NCBI GenBank assembly: GCA_035995185.1
Contig: DASYKT010000041.1
Coordinates: forward strand, 62,001 to 126,000
Reading direction: 5' to 3'
DNA length: 64,000 nt
From: DASYKT01 sp035995185
GTDB taxonomy: Bacteria; Acidobacteriota; Blastocatellia; Pyrinomonadales; Pyrinomonadaceae
In this document: piece after piece, positions 34,808 to 43,747 of the stretch
Layout of the letters: every line of letters begins with the position of its first letter
Numbering within the stretch: the stretch's first letter is position 1
Notes under the pieces: model-generated
The model's input: the letters and a program-made list of their open reading frames with translations, nothing else
Databases searched by the model: none
Told to the model about the DNA's origin: nothing
Translations under genes and position numbers: made by a program

Positions 34808-35581
34808 GTGAAGCCCTCCGGGAAAAAATTGTTGTGTATTCCGAGAATTAAGAATCTTACCTTTATAGCAGTAGCCATAAGCCTCTTGCTGCTCCTATCG
34901 GTTCAGGAAAATTTAGCACAAAAAAAATTCAGCAAGGTCTATCCGGCCAGTAAGAACGTCCGTCTGCAATTAACCAATCGCAGCGGGACCGTGACCGTCG
35001 AGGGATGGGAAAAAGACGAGGTCAAGATCGTGGCCGACCTCGAAGCGCCCGCTGCCAATATCGTTCCGCAAAATTTGAGCGGCACTATCGTGATCAATCT
35101 GGTCAAGGACAACCAGGGCCGCGGCGAAGTCGGCAATGTGAATTTTACTATTAAAGTTCCGGCCAGTTCTTCGGTGGACATCGAAACGAAGATGGGGAAT
35201 TTGAGCGTGAGCAACGTCCGCGGCGGTTTGGTGCGCGCCCACATCACTACCGAGGGCGATGTTACGCTGACCAATATCAGCGCGGATTCCGTCTCCGCGG
35301 AAAACGTTATCGGAAACATCTTCTTTGACGGCACTATCAAAACAAAAGGCGTCTACAGATTTGCCTCTACCAGGGGCGAAATAAATTTGCGCATACCCTC
35401 AAATTCATCTTTCCTGCTGGTCGCGACCGCCCCCAATTCGCGCAGCATCTCTCTCGGGGCATTTTCCAACAGCGGCTTTAATTTTAGCGACGGACGCCGG
35501 GTAGTTGGGCAGGTAGGCGACGGAAGTGCTAAAATGAACGTGATAAATCATAGCGGAAAGATCTCGTTCATAGCGCGCTAA
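34808..35581 (+). CDS. DUF4097-family exported beta-helix protein (first)
   Basis: A 257-residue protein beginning at GTG with AAGGAAG upstream. Signal/anchor segment about 17-36, then an all-beta repeat region of the DUF4097 type: VRLQLTNRSGTVTVEGWEKD opens it, followed by short turns such as SSVDIETKMGNLSVSNVRGG and EGDVTLTNISADSVSAENV. These form a right-handed beta-helix-like envelope protein in many ECF-sigma operons. It is separated from the second DUF4097 gene by 2 nt. Function is unproven. Confidence 0.85.
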   Translation: MKPSGKKLLCIPRIKNLTFIAVAISLLLLLSVQENLAQKKFSKVYPASKNVRLQLTNRSGTVTVEGWEKDEVKIVADLEAPAANIVPQNLSGTIVINLVKDNQGRGEVGNVNFTIKVPASSSVDIETKMGNLSVSNVRGGLVRAHITTEGDVTLTNISADSVSAENVIGNIFFDGTIKTKGVYRFASTRGEINLRIPSNSSFLLVATAPNSRSISLGAFSNSGFNFSDGRRVVGQVGDGSAKMNVINHSGKISFIAR

Positions 35582-35583
35582 AA

Positions 35584-36465
35584 ATGAAAAATTCAAAAAA
35601 GTTTCTGGTACTCGCTTTGGGGCTGGCAATTCTTGCTTTGCCCTTGTTCGTTTTTGGGCAGAAAACCGCCCCCGCCGCCGTCCCCACGCAAGAGCTGCTT
35701 AAACGCATCGTCAGCCGGTCTGAAAAGACCACGCTTGGCCCCGGCGGAACGGTCACCATTATGGGCGGGCCCAGCGGCACCGTTACCGTGGAAGGCTGGC
35801 ATAAAAGCGAGGTCGAAATTACCGCCGAGATCGAACTGCAGGCGCCGACCGAAGCCGACCTGGCCCTTTTGGCGCAGGTGAACGGGTTTGTGATGGACGA
35901 GAGCATGGCGACCGTTAGTGTTCTGACCGTCGGGACTTTCGATAAAGATTACCTGAAGAAAAAGTTCAAAAAGTTCCCCAAGCAATTGTTGAACATGCCG
36001 TGGAAGATCGATTATATCGTGCGGGTCCCGGCGCTGAGCGACCTGTCGATCACCGTGGGCAAGGGCGGCCTTAAAATAAAAGGCGTCGAAGGCGCTATGC
36101 AGCTCAAAGGAGCGGAGACCGACGCCGATCTTGAATTTACCGGCGGCTCTATCATCGGCACTTTCGGGACCGGCAGTGTCGATCTGTGGATCAATACCCG
36201 GAGCTGGCGCGGCCGCAGTCTGGAGATGCAGCTGGCGCAGGGAAATATGAATGTGATCTTTCCCGCGAGCTTTAACGCCGATATAGACGCCTCCATCCTG
36301 CGCACCGGCGAGATACAAAACACTTACACTCCGCTAAAAGAACGGGAAAAGAACAAGTTCAGTAATAAATTGATCGCGGGACGTTCAGGTAACGGAGGGG
36401 CTTTACTGAGCTTTACCGTGGGCGACGGGATAATGAAACTTTCCGAAGAGGTCGCGCAAAAATAA
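35584..36465 (+). CDS. DUF4097-family exported beta-strand protein (second)
   Basis: A 293-residue exported protein with signal peptide (about 1-25) and the same opening signature as its neighbour, SGTVTVEGWHKSEVEITAEI. The repeat region is longer and less regular, with KGGLKIKGVEGAMQLKGAE near residue 160. It is the final gene of the sigma/anti-sigma/DUF4097 operon (2-nt gap). The pair probably arose by duplication and diverged. A perfect 36-bp hairpin follows 10 nt after the stop. Confidence 0.83.
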   Translation: MKNSKKFLVLALGLAILALPLFVFGQKTAPAAVPTQELLKRIVSRSEKTTLGPGGTVTIMGGPSGTVTVEGWHKSEVEITAEIELQAPTEADLALLAQVNGFVMDESMATVSVLTVGTFDKDYLKKKFKKFPKQLLNMPWKIDYIVRVPALSDLSITVGKGGLKIKGVEGAMQLKGAETDADLEFTGGSIIGTFGTGSVDLWINTRSWRGRSLEMQLAQGNMNVIFPASFNADIDASILRTGEIQNTYTPLKEREKNKFSNKLIAGRSGNGGALLSFTVGDGIMKLSEEVAQK

Positions 36466-36474
36466 AGTCGCGGA

Positions 36475-36550
36475 TATTAGCCACTAATTACACAAATAAC
36501 ACGAATTAAAAATCTTTAATTCGTGTTATTTGTGTAATTAGTGGCTAATA
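36475..36550. repeat. Gene-end hairpin repeat (copy 5), perfect 36 bp
   Basis: Arms 36475-36510 and 36515-36550 are perfect 36-nt reverse complements with a 4-nt loop (AATC), of the AGCCACTAATTACACAAAT family. Located between the convergent DUF4097 and ppk1 genes. Confidence 0.95.
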
Positions 36551-36557
36551 ATAAATT

Positions 36558-38705
36558 CTAAACTTCCTGCCCGACAAAAGCCATTTGCGCATTTAACACT
36601 GCTTCCAGTTCACCGGCCTTAATGTGCTTATAATCCCCGTTCGGGCTCAGGATCTGGGCATTAACATTATCGTTGAGATAAGTTTCCAGCACTACCTCAC
36701 GTAAATACTTTCGCAGGTTAGGAGATTTGACCGGAGCGATCACTTCGACGCGGCGGTCGAGATTGCGCTGCATCAGATCGGCGCTGCCGATGAACACTTC
36801 TTCCTCGCCGCCATTTTCAAAATAGTAAATACGGCTGTGCTCCAGAAATCGCCCGACGATGCTGGTCACGTTAATATTTTCCGAAAGGCCTTCGATCCCC
36901 GGGCGAAGAATGCAAACCCCGCGCACCAGCAGATCTATCTGCACACCGGCCTGCGCGGCCAGGTAAAGCTCGCGCACCGTGTCGACGTCGGTCAGGCTGT
37001 TGACCTTGGCGATGATGCGGGCAGACTTGCCGCGCATCGCGTGATCGGCTTCACGCCTGATAAGCGCGGTGAATTTTTTGCGAAGGTTCACCGGCGCAAC
37101 GAGAAGATTTCGATAGTCGACCTGCTTGGAATAACCGGTCAGGTAGTTGAACAGGTCGGAGGCATCGGCACCGATCTCTTCATCCGCGGTAAGAATTCCG
37201 ATGTCCGTGTAAATACGCGAAGTAGTAGGGTTATAGTTGCCGGTCGCGAAGTGCACATAACGGCGCAGCTGGTTTCCTTCGTGCCGGACGACCAGCGCCA
37301 ATTTGCAGTGCGTCTTTAATCCGCGCAGCCCGTAGACCACATGCACGCCTTCTTTTTCCAGCTTGCGCGCCCACTCGATATTGTTCTCTTCGTCAAAGCG
37401 CGCTTTTAATTCGACCAGCGCCGCGACCTGTTTGCCGCGCTCGCTGGCGCGCATCAGAGCTTTAATGACCGGCGAATCTTTTCCCGTGCGATACAGGCAG
37501 ATCTTGATCGCCTGCACGTCCGGATCGGACGCGGCGGCGCCGACAAAATCCGTCACGCTGCTGTAGGCCATGAACGGGTGATGCAGCAAAACATCTCCCT
37601 GCCGGATCACTTCAAAAACGGATTTTTTCTGGCGAAACGCGGGCGGTATAACGACCGGGATCGGTTTGTCCCGCAGCTCCGGCAGATTAAGCCCGTAAAG
37701 CTGCATCAGATCGGGTATGCAGAGTATTCCGTTGATCCGGTAGACGTCGTCTTCGGTCAGGCCGATCGAAGCGGCGAAAAATTTGACCATATCTTCCGGC
37801 ATCGAAGAATGTACTTCCAACCGGACAGGGAAGCGGCGGCGTTTGCGGCGCAGCTCCTGCTCCATCGTCCGCAGCAGATCGCCGGCTTCGTCTTCGCGAA
37901 GCTCGATATCGGCATCGCGCGTTACGCGGAACATATGGCAATCAATTACTACCATTCCTGGAAACAGCTTATCCACATTGGCCGCGATCACTTCGCCCAG
38001 CATGGTAAATTTCGTTCCCGAATCATCGACCGGTATTAACCGCGAAACATTTGGCGGCAATTTGATCCGCGCAAAACGCAGTTCACCGGGATCTTCTCCC
38101 CCCTTATCTATTGCCGGGTCGTCTGCGGAAGGGTCCTCCGGGATAAGCGTCAGCCCCAAATTCAAACTCAGGTTCGATACGTAGGGGAACGGGTGGCTGG
38201 CGTCGACGGCTTGCGGGGTCAATACGGGAAAGACATAATTTAAAAAATACTCATCGATATTTTTCCGCTCGGCTTCATTCAACGAATCGTAAGGCCAGAT
38301 GGTGATTCCTTCGGACGCCAGGCGCGGCAGTATATCTTCGCGCAGGGACATCATCTGCTCGGCCAGCATGGGCTTTAAGCGTTCGCGGATCTCTTTTAGC
38401 TGCTCGGCGACCGTCATGCCGTCGGGCGACAGCTCGGCGACATTCTCCGCGATCTGCTCTTTTAAGCCCGACACGCGGATCATAAAAAACTCGTCCAGGT
38501 TGGTGGAAAAGATGGAAAGAAATTTCAGGCGCTCAAGCACGGGGTTCGCTTCATCCAGCGCTTCTTCGAGCACCCGGCGGTTGAATTCGAGCCAGCTAAG
38601 CTCCCGGTTAAAGAGAAATCTGCGGTCGTATAATAACGACTCCGGCAGAGACATTTCCGCAGTCTCATTCTCAGGCAAGGCAAATTCTCTTACAGCTTGG
38701 CTCAT
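36558..38705 (-). CDS. ppk1: Polyphosphate kinase 1
   Basis: Makes inorganic polyphosphate from ATP, at the membrane periphery. The length (715 residues from ATG 38705; GTG 38720 would add five) matches Ppk1 (about 690-720). N-terminal region with YDRRFLFNRELSWLEFNRRV is the standard start; LLHHPFMAYSSV, IKICLYRTGKDSPVIKALM, and THCKLALVVRHEG with the autophosphorylated His, then FATGNYNPTTSRIYTDIGIL, are phospholipase-D-like catalytic sections. LVRGVCILRPGIEGLSENI and RRVEVIAPV complete the family. It appears monocistronic with a long leader. Confidence 0.95.
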   Translation of the reverse strand: MSQAVREFALPENETAEMSLPESLLYDRRFLFNRELSWLEFNRRVLEEALDEANPVLERLKFLSIFSTNLDEFFMIRVSGLKEQIAENVAELSPDGMTVAEQLKEIRERLKPMLAEQMMSLREDILPRLASEGITIWPYDSLNEAERKNIDEYFLNYVFPVLTPQAVDASHPFPYVSNLSLNLGLTLIPEDPSADDPAIDKGGEDPGELRFARIKLPPNVSRLIPVDDSGTKFTMLGEVIAANVDKLFPGMVVIDCHMFRVTRDADIELREDEAGDLLRTMEQELRRKRRRFPVRLEVHSSMPEDMVKFFAASIGLTEDDVYRINGILCIPDLMQLYGLNLPELRDKPIPVVIPPAFRQKKSVFEVIRQGDVLLHHPFMAYSSVTDFVGAAASDPDVQAIKICLYRTGKDSPVIKALMRASERGKQVAALVELKARFDEENNIEWARKLEKEGVHVVYGLRGLKTHCKLALVVRHEGNQLRRYVHFATGNYNPTTSRIYTDIGILTADEEIGADASDLFNYLTGYSKQVDYRNLLVAPVNLRKKFTALIRREADHAMRGKSARIIAKVNSLTDVDTVRELYLAAQAGVQIDLLVRGVCILRPGIEGLSENINVTSIVGRFLEHSRIYYFENGGEEEVFIGSADLMQRNLDRRVEVIAPVKSPNLRKYLREVVLETYLNDNVNAQILSPNGDYKHIKAGELEAVLNAQMAFVGQEV

Positions 38706-38826
38706 AAAGTTATACGACACATCGGGGAGGGCTCGGACATTTTAGCAGGACAGAGGGACAAAATTGAAGGCTCTGGCAAAGATTTAACATAAGATTAAGC
38801 TTGTAAGATCGCAAAATCCCACTAAT

Positions 38827-38856
38827 AGGATACCAAACCGCTTGCGTACAGGTCAA
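38827..38856 (-). promoter_or_regulatory. Promoter candidate for ppk1
   Basis: On the minus strand TTGACC (38856-38851), 18-nt spacer, TATCCT (38832-38827). Transcription would start about 115 nt before the ppk1 ATG. Confidence 0.4.
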
Positions 38857-38979
38857 AAAAACTTATTTTTAAGCCGCAAAACAACTCCCTTTACGGTTAA
38901 GATGCCGGTTTTCCGCAGTTACGCCGCTAATATTTTTTTACGCGCCTCCAAGATTAAAATATGCCCAGTAGCAAAAAAA

Positions 38980-39143
38980 GTTGCGAAAAAATAGCATAGA
39001 CCCAATTTTAGGGCTATTAATATCAAGAAACCATGCTATTATCTTGCCGGTCGATAGTAGTATAGTTTTTTGATTTTACGGGATAAAAGGCACACTTCCA
39101 GTGCAACGCCGTAAGAGAAACACGCGGCACTTAGGTTTATCCC
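38980..39143. other. Structured intergenic stretch upstream of ppk1
   Basis: Pairs AATAGCAT 38990-38997 with ATGCTATT 39033-39040, and GGGATAAA 39080-39087 with TTTATCCC 39136-39143, the latter enclosing GCCG/CGGC and AGT/ACT pairs around a GTAAGAGAAACACG loop. It resembles no riboswitch I know. The rest of the 460-nt gap is AT-rich and featureless. Confidence 0.4.
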
Positions 39144-39165
39144 TTAAAGCAATTGAAAATTGCCG

Positions 39166-39393
39166 TTAAAACAGATTCCGGCTCTGCGTAAGGGCCTCCC
39201 AGAAACTTTTCAGAAACTGGTAAGTATCTCCCCCAGAGGGATTTGTGTTGGCAATAACCCGTCCAGACTCTTGATCATCCGGAGGCGGAGGAGCGAAAGG
39301 ACATTGACCGTTACCGGCGAAGCCAAATGACGTCAGTGCCAGAATGAGTAGGAAGGTAGAGAAGTAAAGTTTTGTTTTTGAACTCTTTTGCAT
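39166..39393 (-). CDS. Small secreted protein (possible signalling peptide precursor)
   Basis: A 75-residue protein with an obvious signal peptide (MQKSSKTKLYFSTFLLILAL, cleavage near GFAGNG) and a short mature part of about 48 residues containing CPFAPPPPDDQESG and a hydrophilic C-terminus. The start at 39393 is chosen because the hydrophobic core follows immediately and GGAG lies about 10 nt upstream. It is divergent, 82 nt apart, from a TPR/Fis-HTH protein gene. I know no family for it. By analogy with Rap/Phr-like pairs, it might be a processed signal for the TPR protein, but no export-reimport system is seen here. Confidence 0.6.
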   Translation of the reverse strand: MQKSSKTKLYFSTFLLILALTSFGFAGNGQCPFAPPPPDDQESGRVIANTNPSGGDTYQFLKSFWEALTQSRNLF

Positions 39394-39475
39394 AAGTAAG
39401 AAACTCCATTTTTTATGTTTGATTGGGGACGATCTAGTTAGCAATGATATTTGCAAAAGGCAGGGTAGGCAAATT

Positions 39476-40963
39476 ATGAATATTTCTAAGGCACTGAAAG
39501 CGTTGGAATCGACAGCCTCTGACGTCATAGCCTTATGTAATGCGGTTAAAAAAATCGAAGATCTAGGAGAATATTCCAGGGCAGCCGAAGAGATGGGCGA
39601 ATGGTGGTTAGACGTCGGTAAAAGACCCTCTGTCGACGGTTTTTCGACTGAGAAAAAAGCTGCAATCCTCGCGCGAGTCGGAGCACTTTCAGGATGGCTA
39701 GGAAGTGCGCGGCAAATAGCCGGCTCACAGGAAAAGGCCAAAGATTTGATTAGCGAAGCCGCTAACTTGTTTGAGGAAATAAATAGTTGGGAAGATTGGG
39801 CCGAAACCCGTAGTGATCTGGCAGTTTGTTACTGGCGTGAAGGCGCGTTCGATGAGGCGAGGGTTATCCTTGATGATGTTTTGGGAAATAGCATTCAGCT
39901 TTCATCGGAGCTTAAAGCCAAAATACTGCTTCGTTCGGTAAATGTAGAGATCTCAACCTGTCATTATGTAAAAGCTGAGCATCATATAGATAAAGCCAAG
40001 CCTTTAGTTGAAAAATATGGAAATGATTTGTTGCTAGGAAAACTTTATTTTCACCATGCTTTAATCTTTCATTATCGAGGGGAAGACGAAAATAAACCTG
40101 AGTATATTACTTTCGCTATAGAGGGTTATAACCTAGCCAGTGATTATTATAAAAAGGCGGAACATAACCGTTATGTAGCGATGTCTGAAAATAATATTGG
40201 CAACGCTTACCGCTTATTAGGGGACTTTCAAAAGACCCACGTTCATCTAGATAACGCTCTACGAAGATATGAAAAATTAAAAGATAAGGGGCGGGCGGCG
40301 TTAGTCTATGACAATAAAGCTCGAACTTTTCTTGAACAAAATAGATTGTCAGACGCGCAGCTTGCTGCTCTCACATCAGTAAATATGCTTCGCGAAGGCG
40401 GAGAGAACTCGACATTAGCAGAATCTTTAACTACGTTGGCCATTGTTCTAAGCCGGGGAGGTGATTTAAAAGAGGCCATGAGTACGTTTGACGAAGCGAA
40501 GAAAACCGCACTCAGTGTGGGCGATACGGAGAGCGCGGGAAATGCCTTGTTGACCTATATCGAAGAGCTTCAACCTTATCTCACGCCGATCGTGATCCGA
40601 AAGTTGTACCTGGAAGCCGATGATTTGCTAAAGAATTCTCCCAAGATCGGCACGATTAGCCGCTTGCAAAAGATCGCCAGGAAACAGCTGGAGATCAATA
40701 GTACCGACGCGCTTTTTAAGAGTGAAAAATTTGTTAGCTGGAAAAATTTCTCCCTGCCGGGTGCGGTTCATACTTTTGAAAGCGAGATCATTCTAAAAGC
40801 CATAAATGACGCCGGTGGGCGAGTGACAAAGGCTGCACGGCTGTTGGGAATGCCGCACCAGAGCCTGAGTATTATCTTGCACAGCCGTCACAAAGATTTA
40901 AAGCAATACTGCATACAGCGAAAATCGCGTCGAGATGGAAAAGCTAAAGCTAAAACCCACTAA
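39476..40963 (+). CDS. TPR protein with C-terminal Fis-type HTH
   Basis: A 495-residue cytosolic regulator. Repeated helical hairpins (about 60-400) match TPR spacing: SDLAVCYWREGAFDEARVIL, SENNIGNAYRLLGDFQKTHV, LTTLAIVLSRGGDLKEAMST. The C-terminal 50 residues form a Fis-type helix-turn-helix: ESEIILKAINDAGGRVTKAA then RLLGMPHQSLSIIL. ATG 39476 is chosen over an upstream TTG (39419). The gene is AT-richer than its neighbours, hinting at a different origin. It is divergent from a small secreted protein gene and ended by a terminator. Similar TPR-HTH proteins recur in Blastocatellia; ligand and targets unknown. Confidence 0.8.
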   Translation: MNISKALKALESTASDVIALCNAVKKIEDLGEYSRAAEEMGEWWLDVGKRPSVDGFSTEKKAAILARVGALSGWLGSARQIAGSQEKAKDLISEAANLFEEINSWEDWAETRSDLAVCYWREGAFDEARVILDDVLGNSIQLSSELKAKILLRSVNVEISTCHYVKAEHHIDKAKPLVEKYGNDLLLGKLYFHHALIFHYRGEDENKPEYITFAIEGYNLASDYYKKAEHNRYVAMSENNIGNAYRLLGDFQKTHVHLDNALRRYEKLKDKGRAALVYDNKARTFLEQNRLSDAQLAALTSVNMLREGGENSTLAESLTTLAIVLSRGGDLKEAMSTFDEAKKTALSVGDTESAGNALLTYIEELQPYLTPIVIRKLYLEADDLLKNSPKIGTISRLQKIARKQLEINSTDALFKSEKFVSWKNFSLPGAVHTFESEIILKAINDAGGRVTKAARLLGMPHQSLSIILHSRHKDLKQYCIQRKSRRDGKAKAKTH

Positions 40964-41015
40964 AGCGCTGAGTTTATCGTAAAAGTTTTTTTAAGAATCC
41001 GACCTCACCCTTCGG

Positions 41016-41050
41016 ACACCCTTCTTTTACAAAGGAGGGTGTTTTGTTTT
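41016..41050 (+). terminator. Terminator of the TPR-HTH gene
   Basis: Stem 41016-41027 with 41031-41042 (12 bp, one G-T pair, 3-nt loop), then TTTGTTTT. Its arm overlaps the CACCCTTC/GAAGGGTG theme of the double-hairpin repeats at 27048 and 48146. Confidence 0.85.
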
Positions 41051-41103
41051 CCAGCGGCAACTATGAACTATTGGCAGCTTTGTCTATAAAAGTCATAAAT
41101 AAG

Positions 41104-41169
41104 GCCACGAATGTCACAAATAGCACGAATAAGAAATTTTTAATTCGTGTTATTTGTGTAATTAGTGGC
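41104..41169. repeat. Gene-end hairpin repeat (copy 6)
   Basis: Arms starting GCCACGAATGTCACAAATAG and complementary to TATTTGTGTAATTAGTGGC, with a few mismatches. It lies after the TPR-HTH gene terminator and before the polysaccharide locus. Confidence 0.85.
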
Positions 41170-41313
41170 TGATACACGGCCGTGTGGGCTTTACAATTTA
41201 ATAAAACCGACTTTATAGGCAAAGCCAGTCAAATATATTTAAAATGTTAAATTCGCGGGGTTGAGAAAAAAGGTATTTCCCGCTAGTTTAGATATAATAA
41301 TTTAAGGTAATCA

Positions 41314-42429
41314 ATGAAAGTTCCTTTACTGGATCTATCGATTCAACATCAGAATTTACGGGAAGAGCTTCGCCAAGCGATCGACGGTGTGCTGGATTCC
41401 CAGCAGTTTATCCTCGGTTCCGAGGTGACCGCTCTCGAGCATGAACTGGCCGAGTATTGCCATTCCAAGTTCGCGATCGGGTGCGCTTCGGGCAGTGACG
41501 CGCTGTTATTGGCGCTGATGGCGCTCGATATCCATCCCGGCGATGAGATCATCACTTCTCCGTTCAGCTTTTTTGCCACGGTCAGCGCGATCACGCGGAT
41601 GGGCGCAAAGCCGGTCTTTATCGATATTGATCCGCAGACCTACAACCTCGATGTTTCCCGGATCGAGGAAAAGATAACGGACCGGACCCGGGCGATCATG
41701 CCGGTGCATCTTTTCGGCCAGTGCGCGGACATGAAAGAATTGATGCGCATCGCCAGTCAAAACGGGGTTCCCGTGATCGAAGATGCGGCGCAGGCCATCG
41801 GTTCCGAAGAAGACGGCGTGCGAGCGGGTTCGATGGGCACGATCGGATGTTTTAGTTTTTATCCTTCCAAAAATCTGGGCGGCGCCGGCGATGGCGGGCT
41901 GCTGACCGCGCAAAACGAAGAGGTCGCGCGAAAGCTTCATATGCTGCGGGTCCACGGCGCGGAAAAAACTTACCAGCATCAATATATAGGGATAAACAGC
42001 CGGCTTGATTCCTTGCAGGCGGCGATCCTGCGGGTAAAACTGCGCGAGCTCGATTCCTGGACCGAGGCGCGGCAGAAGAACGCCACGTTTTACCGCGAAC
42101 TTTTTGGCGATTACTATCTTGATGACCGGGTAGTGCTGCCGCTCGAACGAAAGAATATGCGGCACATCTATAACCAGTTTGTGATCAGGGTGCCGGGAAA
42201 ACGCGATGAGCTAAAAACTTTCCTCTTGGAAAAAGGCGTGGGGACGGCGATATATTACCCGATCTCGCTTCATATGCAGGAATGTTTTGCGTTCTTAGGT
42301 GGTAAAGAAGGCGATCTGCCGGAGTCTGAACGCGCGTCAGCGGAAACATTGGCCTTACCGATATTTCCGGAATTGACCGAAAGTCAATTAGAATACGTAG
42401 TAGAAAAAATAGCAGAATTTTACGGCTAG
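41314..42429 (+). CDS. DegT/DnrJ/EryC1/StrS sugar aminotransferase
   Basis: PLP-dependent enzyme of 371 residues that transfers an amino group to a nucleotide-linked keto sugar. Motifs: GCASGSDALLLALMALDI (phosphate cup, near residue 58), EDAAQAIGSE (cofactor Asp, near 158) and FSFYPSKNLGGAGDGG (internal-aldimine Lys near 187), then GINSRLDSLQAAIL. It opens the surface polysaccharide locus and is only 4 nt from the next gene. Product sugar cannot be deduced; WecE/ArnB/PerA-type activity is likely. Confidence 0.93.
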   Translation: MKVPLLDLSIQHQNLREELRQAIDGVLDSQQFILGSEVTALEHELAEYCHSKFAIGCASGSDALLLALMALDIHPGDEIITSPFSFFATVSAITRMGAKPVFIDIDPQTYNLDVSRIEEKITDRTRAIMPVHLFGQCADMKELMRIASQNGVPVIEDAAQAIGSEEDGVRAGSMGTIGCFSFYPSKNLGGAGDGGLLTAQNEEVARKLHMLRVHGAEKTYQHQYIGINSRLDSLQAAILRVKLRELDSWTEARQKNATFYRELFGDYYLDDRVVLPLERKNMRHIYNQFVIRVPGKRDELKTFLLEKGVGTAIYYPISLHMQECFAFLGGKEGDLPESERASAETLALPIFPELTESQLEYVVEKIAEFYG

Positions 42430-42433
42430 AATT

Positions 42434-43747
42434 ATGCCCGGTGAAAAAACTTCGCAAGTGGTATTCATCAAGTCGCGCAATATCTTAGTGCGCGCCGGAC
42501 TGCTCGTGGCGGTTTTGTTGTCGCTGTGGTTCGGATGGTACACCTTTAGCCGCGAGATCGGCAATATGATGGCCGAGGTGACCGAGCCGACCGAGGTGAA
42601 CGCCAAGGCGACGGCCTACGCCGCGCTCTGGATGGCGCCAAAAGACCCTTTTGTTAACTGGCTCCTGGCCACCACGGAAAACGATTCTTTCGTCCCGGAA
42701 AAAGCGGAAGCGTCGATACATAATTTTGAAAACCTTGTCCGCCTCTCGCCGCATGATTACCGCTGGTGGATAGAGCTCGGCCGGGTGCGCGAACAAACCG
42801 ATGACCCGGAAGGCAGTGAAAGGGCTTTAAAGCGCTCCATCGAACTTGCCCCGACATATTCTTATCCGCGCTGGCAGCTGGGAAATTTTTACCTCAGACA
42901 GGGAAGGTCCGATGAAGCCTTTGTCGAATTAAAGATGGCAGCGGAAAATAACGTGATCTACCGCGAACAGGTTTTCTTTACCGTCTGGGAATTTTTTGGC
43001 CATGACAAAGTGCAGCTGGAAAAGATCGTGGGAAACTCCGCCGAAGTCCGCGCTTACCTGGCCAGGTTCTACGCCACCCACGATCAGCCCGACGATTGCC
43101 TGCGGGCCTGGAACACTTTAAGCCCCGAAGAAAAGGAAGATAACAAACCGCTCGCGCTGGTGATGATGCAGGGCCTTTACGAGCGAAAATATTTTCGGGC
43201 AGCGCTTATTTTTGCGCGTGAGTTGGGAAAAGACGCGCCGGACGGCGTCGGGATGATACAAAACGGCGGGTTTGAATTGCCTATGGGGCAGATGAGCGAG
43301 GTGGCCTTTGGCTGGCAGATAGCAGACAAAGACCGTATCGAGATCAGGCCGGACAGCGACAAGAAACACGAAGGCAGCCAGGGCCTGCGCATTAAATTCG
43401 ACGCCTATAATGAACCGACCCTGGTAAATGTCGGGCAAATAGTACCCGTCGAGCCCGGTGCGCGTTACAGCCTTACTTTTTGGGTGCGCACGGAAAATCT
43501 GAGAAGCGCCGGACCGCCGATGGTCCAGATCGATGGGGTAAACGAAGCCCGGACATTTGGCGCATCCGCGCCGTTTCCCACGGGAACGAACGATTGGCAG
43601 CAAATGAAAATTGATTTTACCGCTCCGGTTGACGGGGACGGGGTTTTTATCCGAACTTTGCGTTTATATTGCGGTAACAATTGCCCGATAGTGGGCACGA
43701 TCTGGTATGACGATTTCAACCTCCAAAAACTTTCCGATGGAAAGTAA
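42434..43747 (+). CDS. TPR and carbohydrate-binding-like envelope protein
   Basis: A 437-residue membrane-anchored protein. One helix (about 17-37) is followed by TPR-like helical pairs (about 75-250; YRWWIELGRVREQTDDPEGS, SYPRWQLGNFYLRQGRSDEA) and a C-terminal beta-sandwich (about 270-430; MIQNGGFELPMGQ start, ARYSLTFWVRTENLR) that resembles carbohydrate-binding module 4/9-type folds. Such fusions occur beside O-antigen polymerases, where they may help polymer length control or handover. Its last 11 nt overlap the start of the polymerase gene. Confidence 0.8.
   Translation: MPGEKTSQVVFIKSRNILVRAGLLVAVLLSLWFGWYTFSREIGNMMAEVTEPTEVNAKATAYAALWMAPKDPFVNWLLATTENDSFVPEKAEASIHNFENLVRLSPHDYRWWIELGRVREQTDDPEGSERALKRSIELAPTYSYPRWQLGNFYLRQGRSDEAFVELKMAAENNVIYREQVFFTVWEFFGHDKVQLEKIVGNSAEVRAYLARFYATHDQPDDCLRAWNTLSPEEKEDNKPLALVMMQGLYERKYFRAALIFARELGKDAPDGVGMIQNGGFELPMGQMSEVAFGWQIADKDRIEIRPDSDKKHEGSQGLRIKFDAYNEPTLVNVGQIVPVEPGARYSLTFWVRTENLRSAGPPMVQIDGVNEARTFGASAPFPTGTNDWQQMKIDFTAPVDGDGVFIRTLRLYCGNNCPIVGTIWYDDFNLQKLSDGK

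Noticed and set aside
39394..39741. Long version of the small secreted protein
   Set aside because: It would run antisense through the TPR-HTH gene; only the part from 39393 has a signal peptide and ribosome site.
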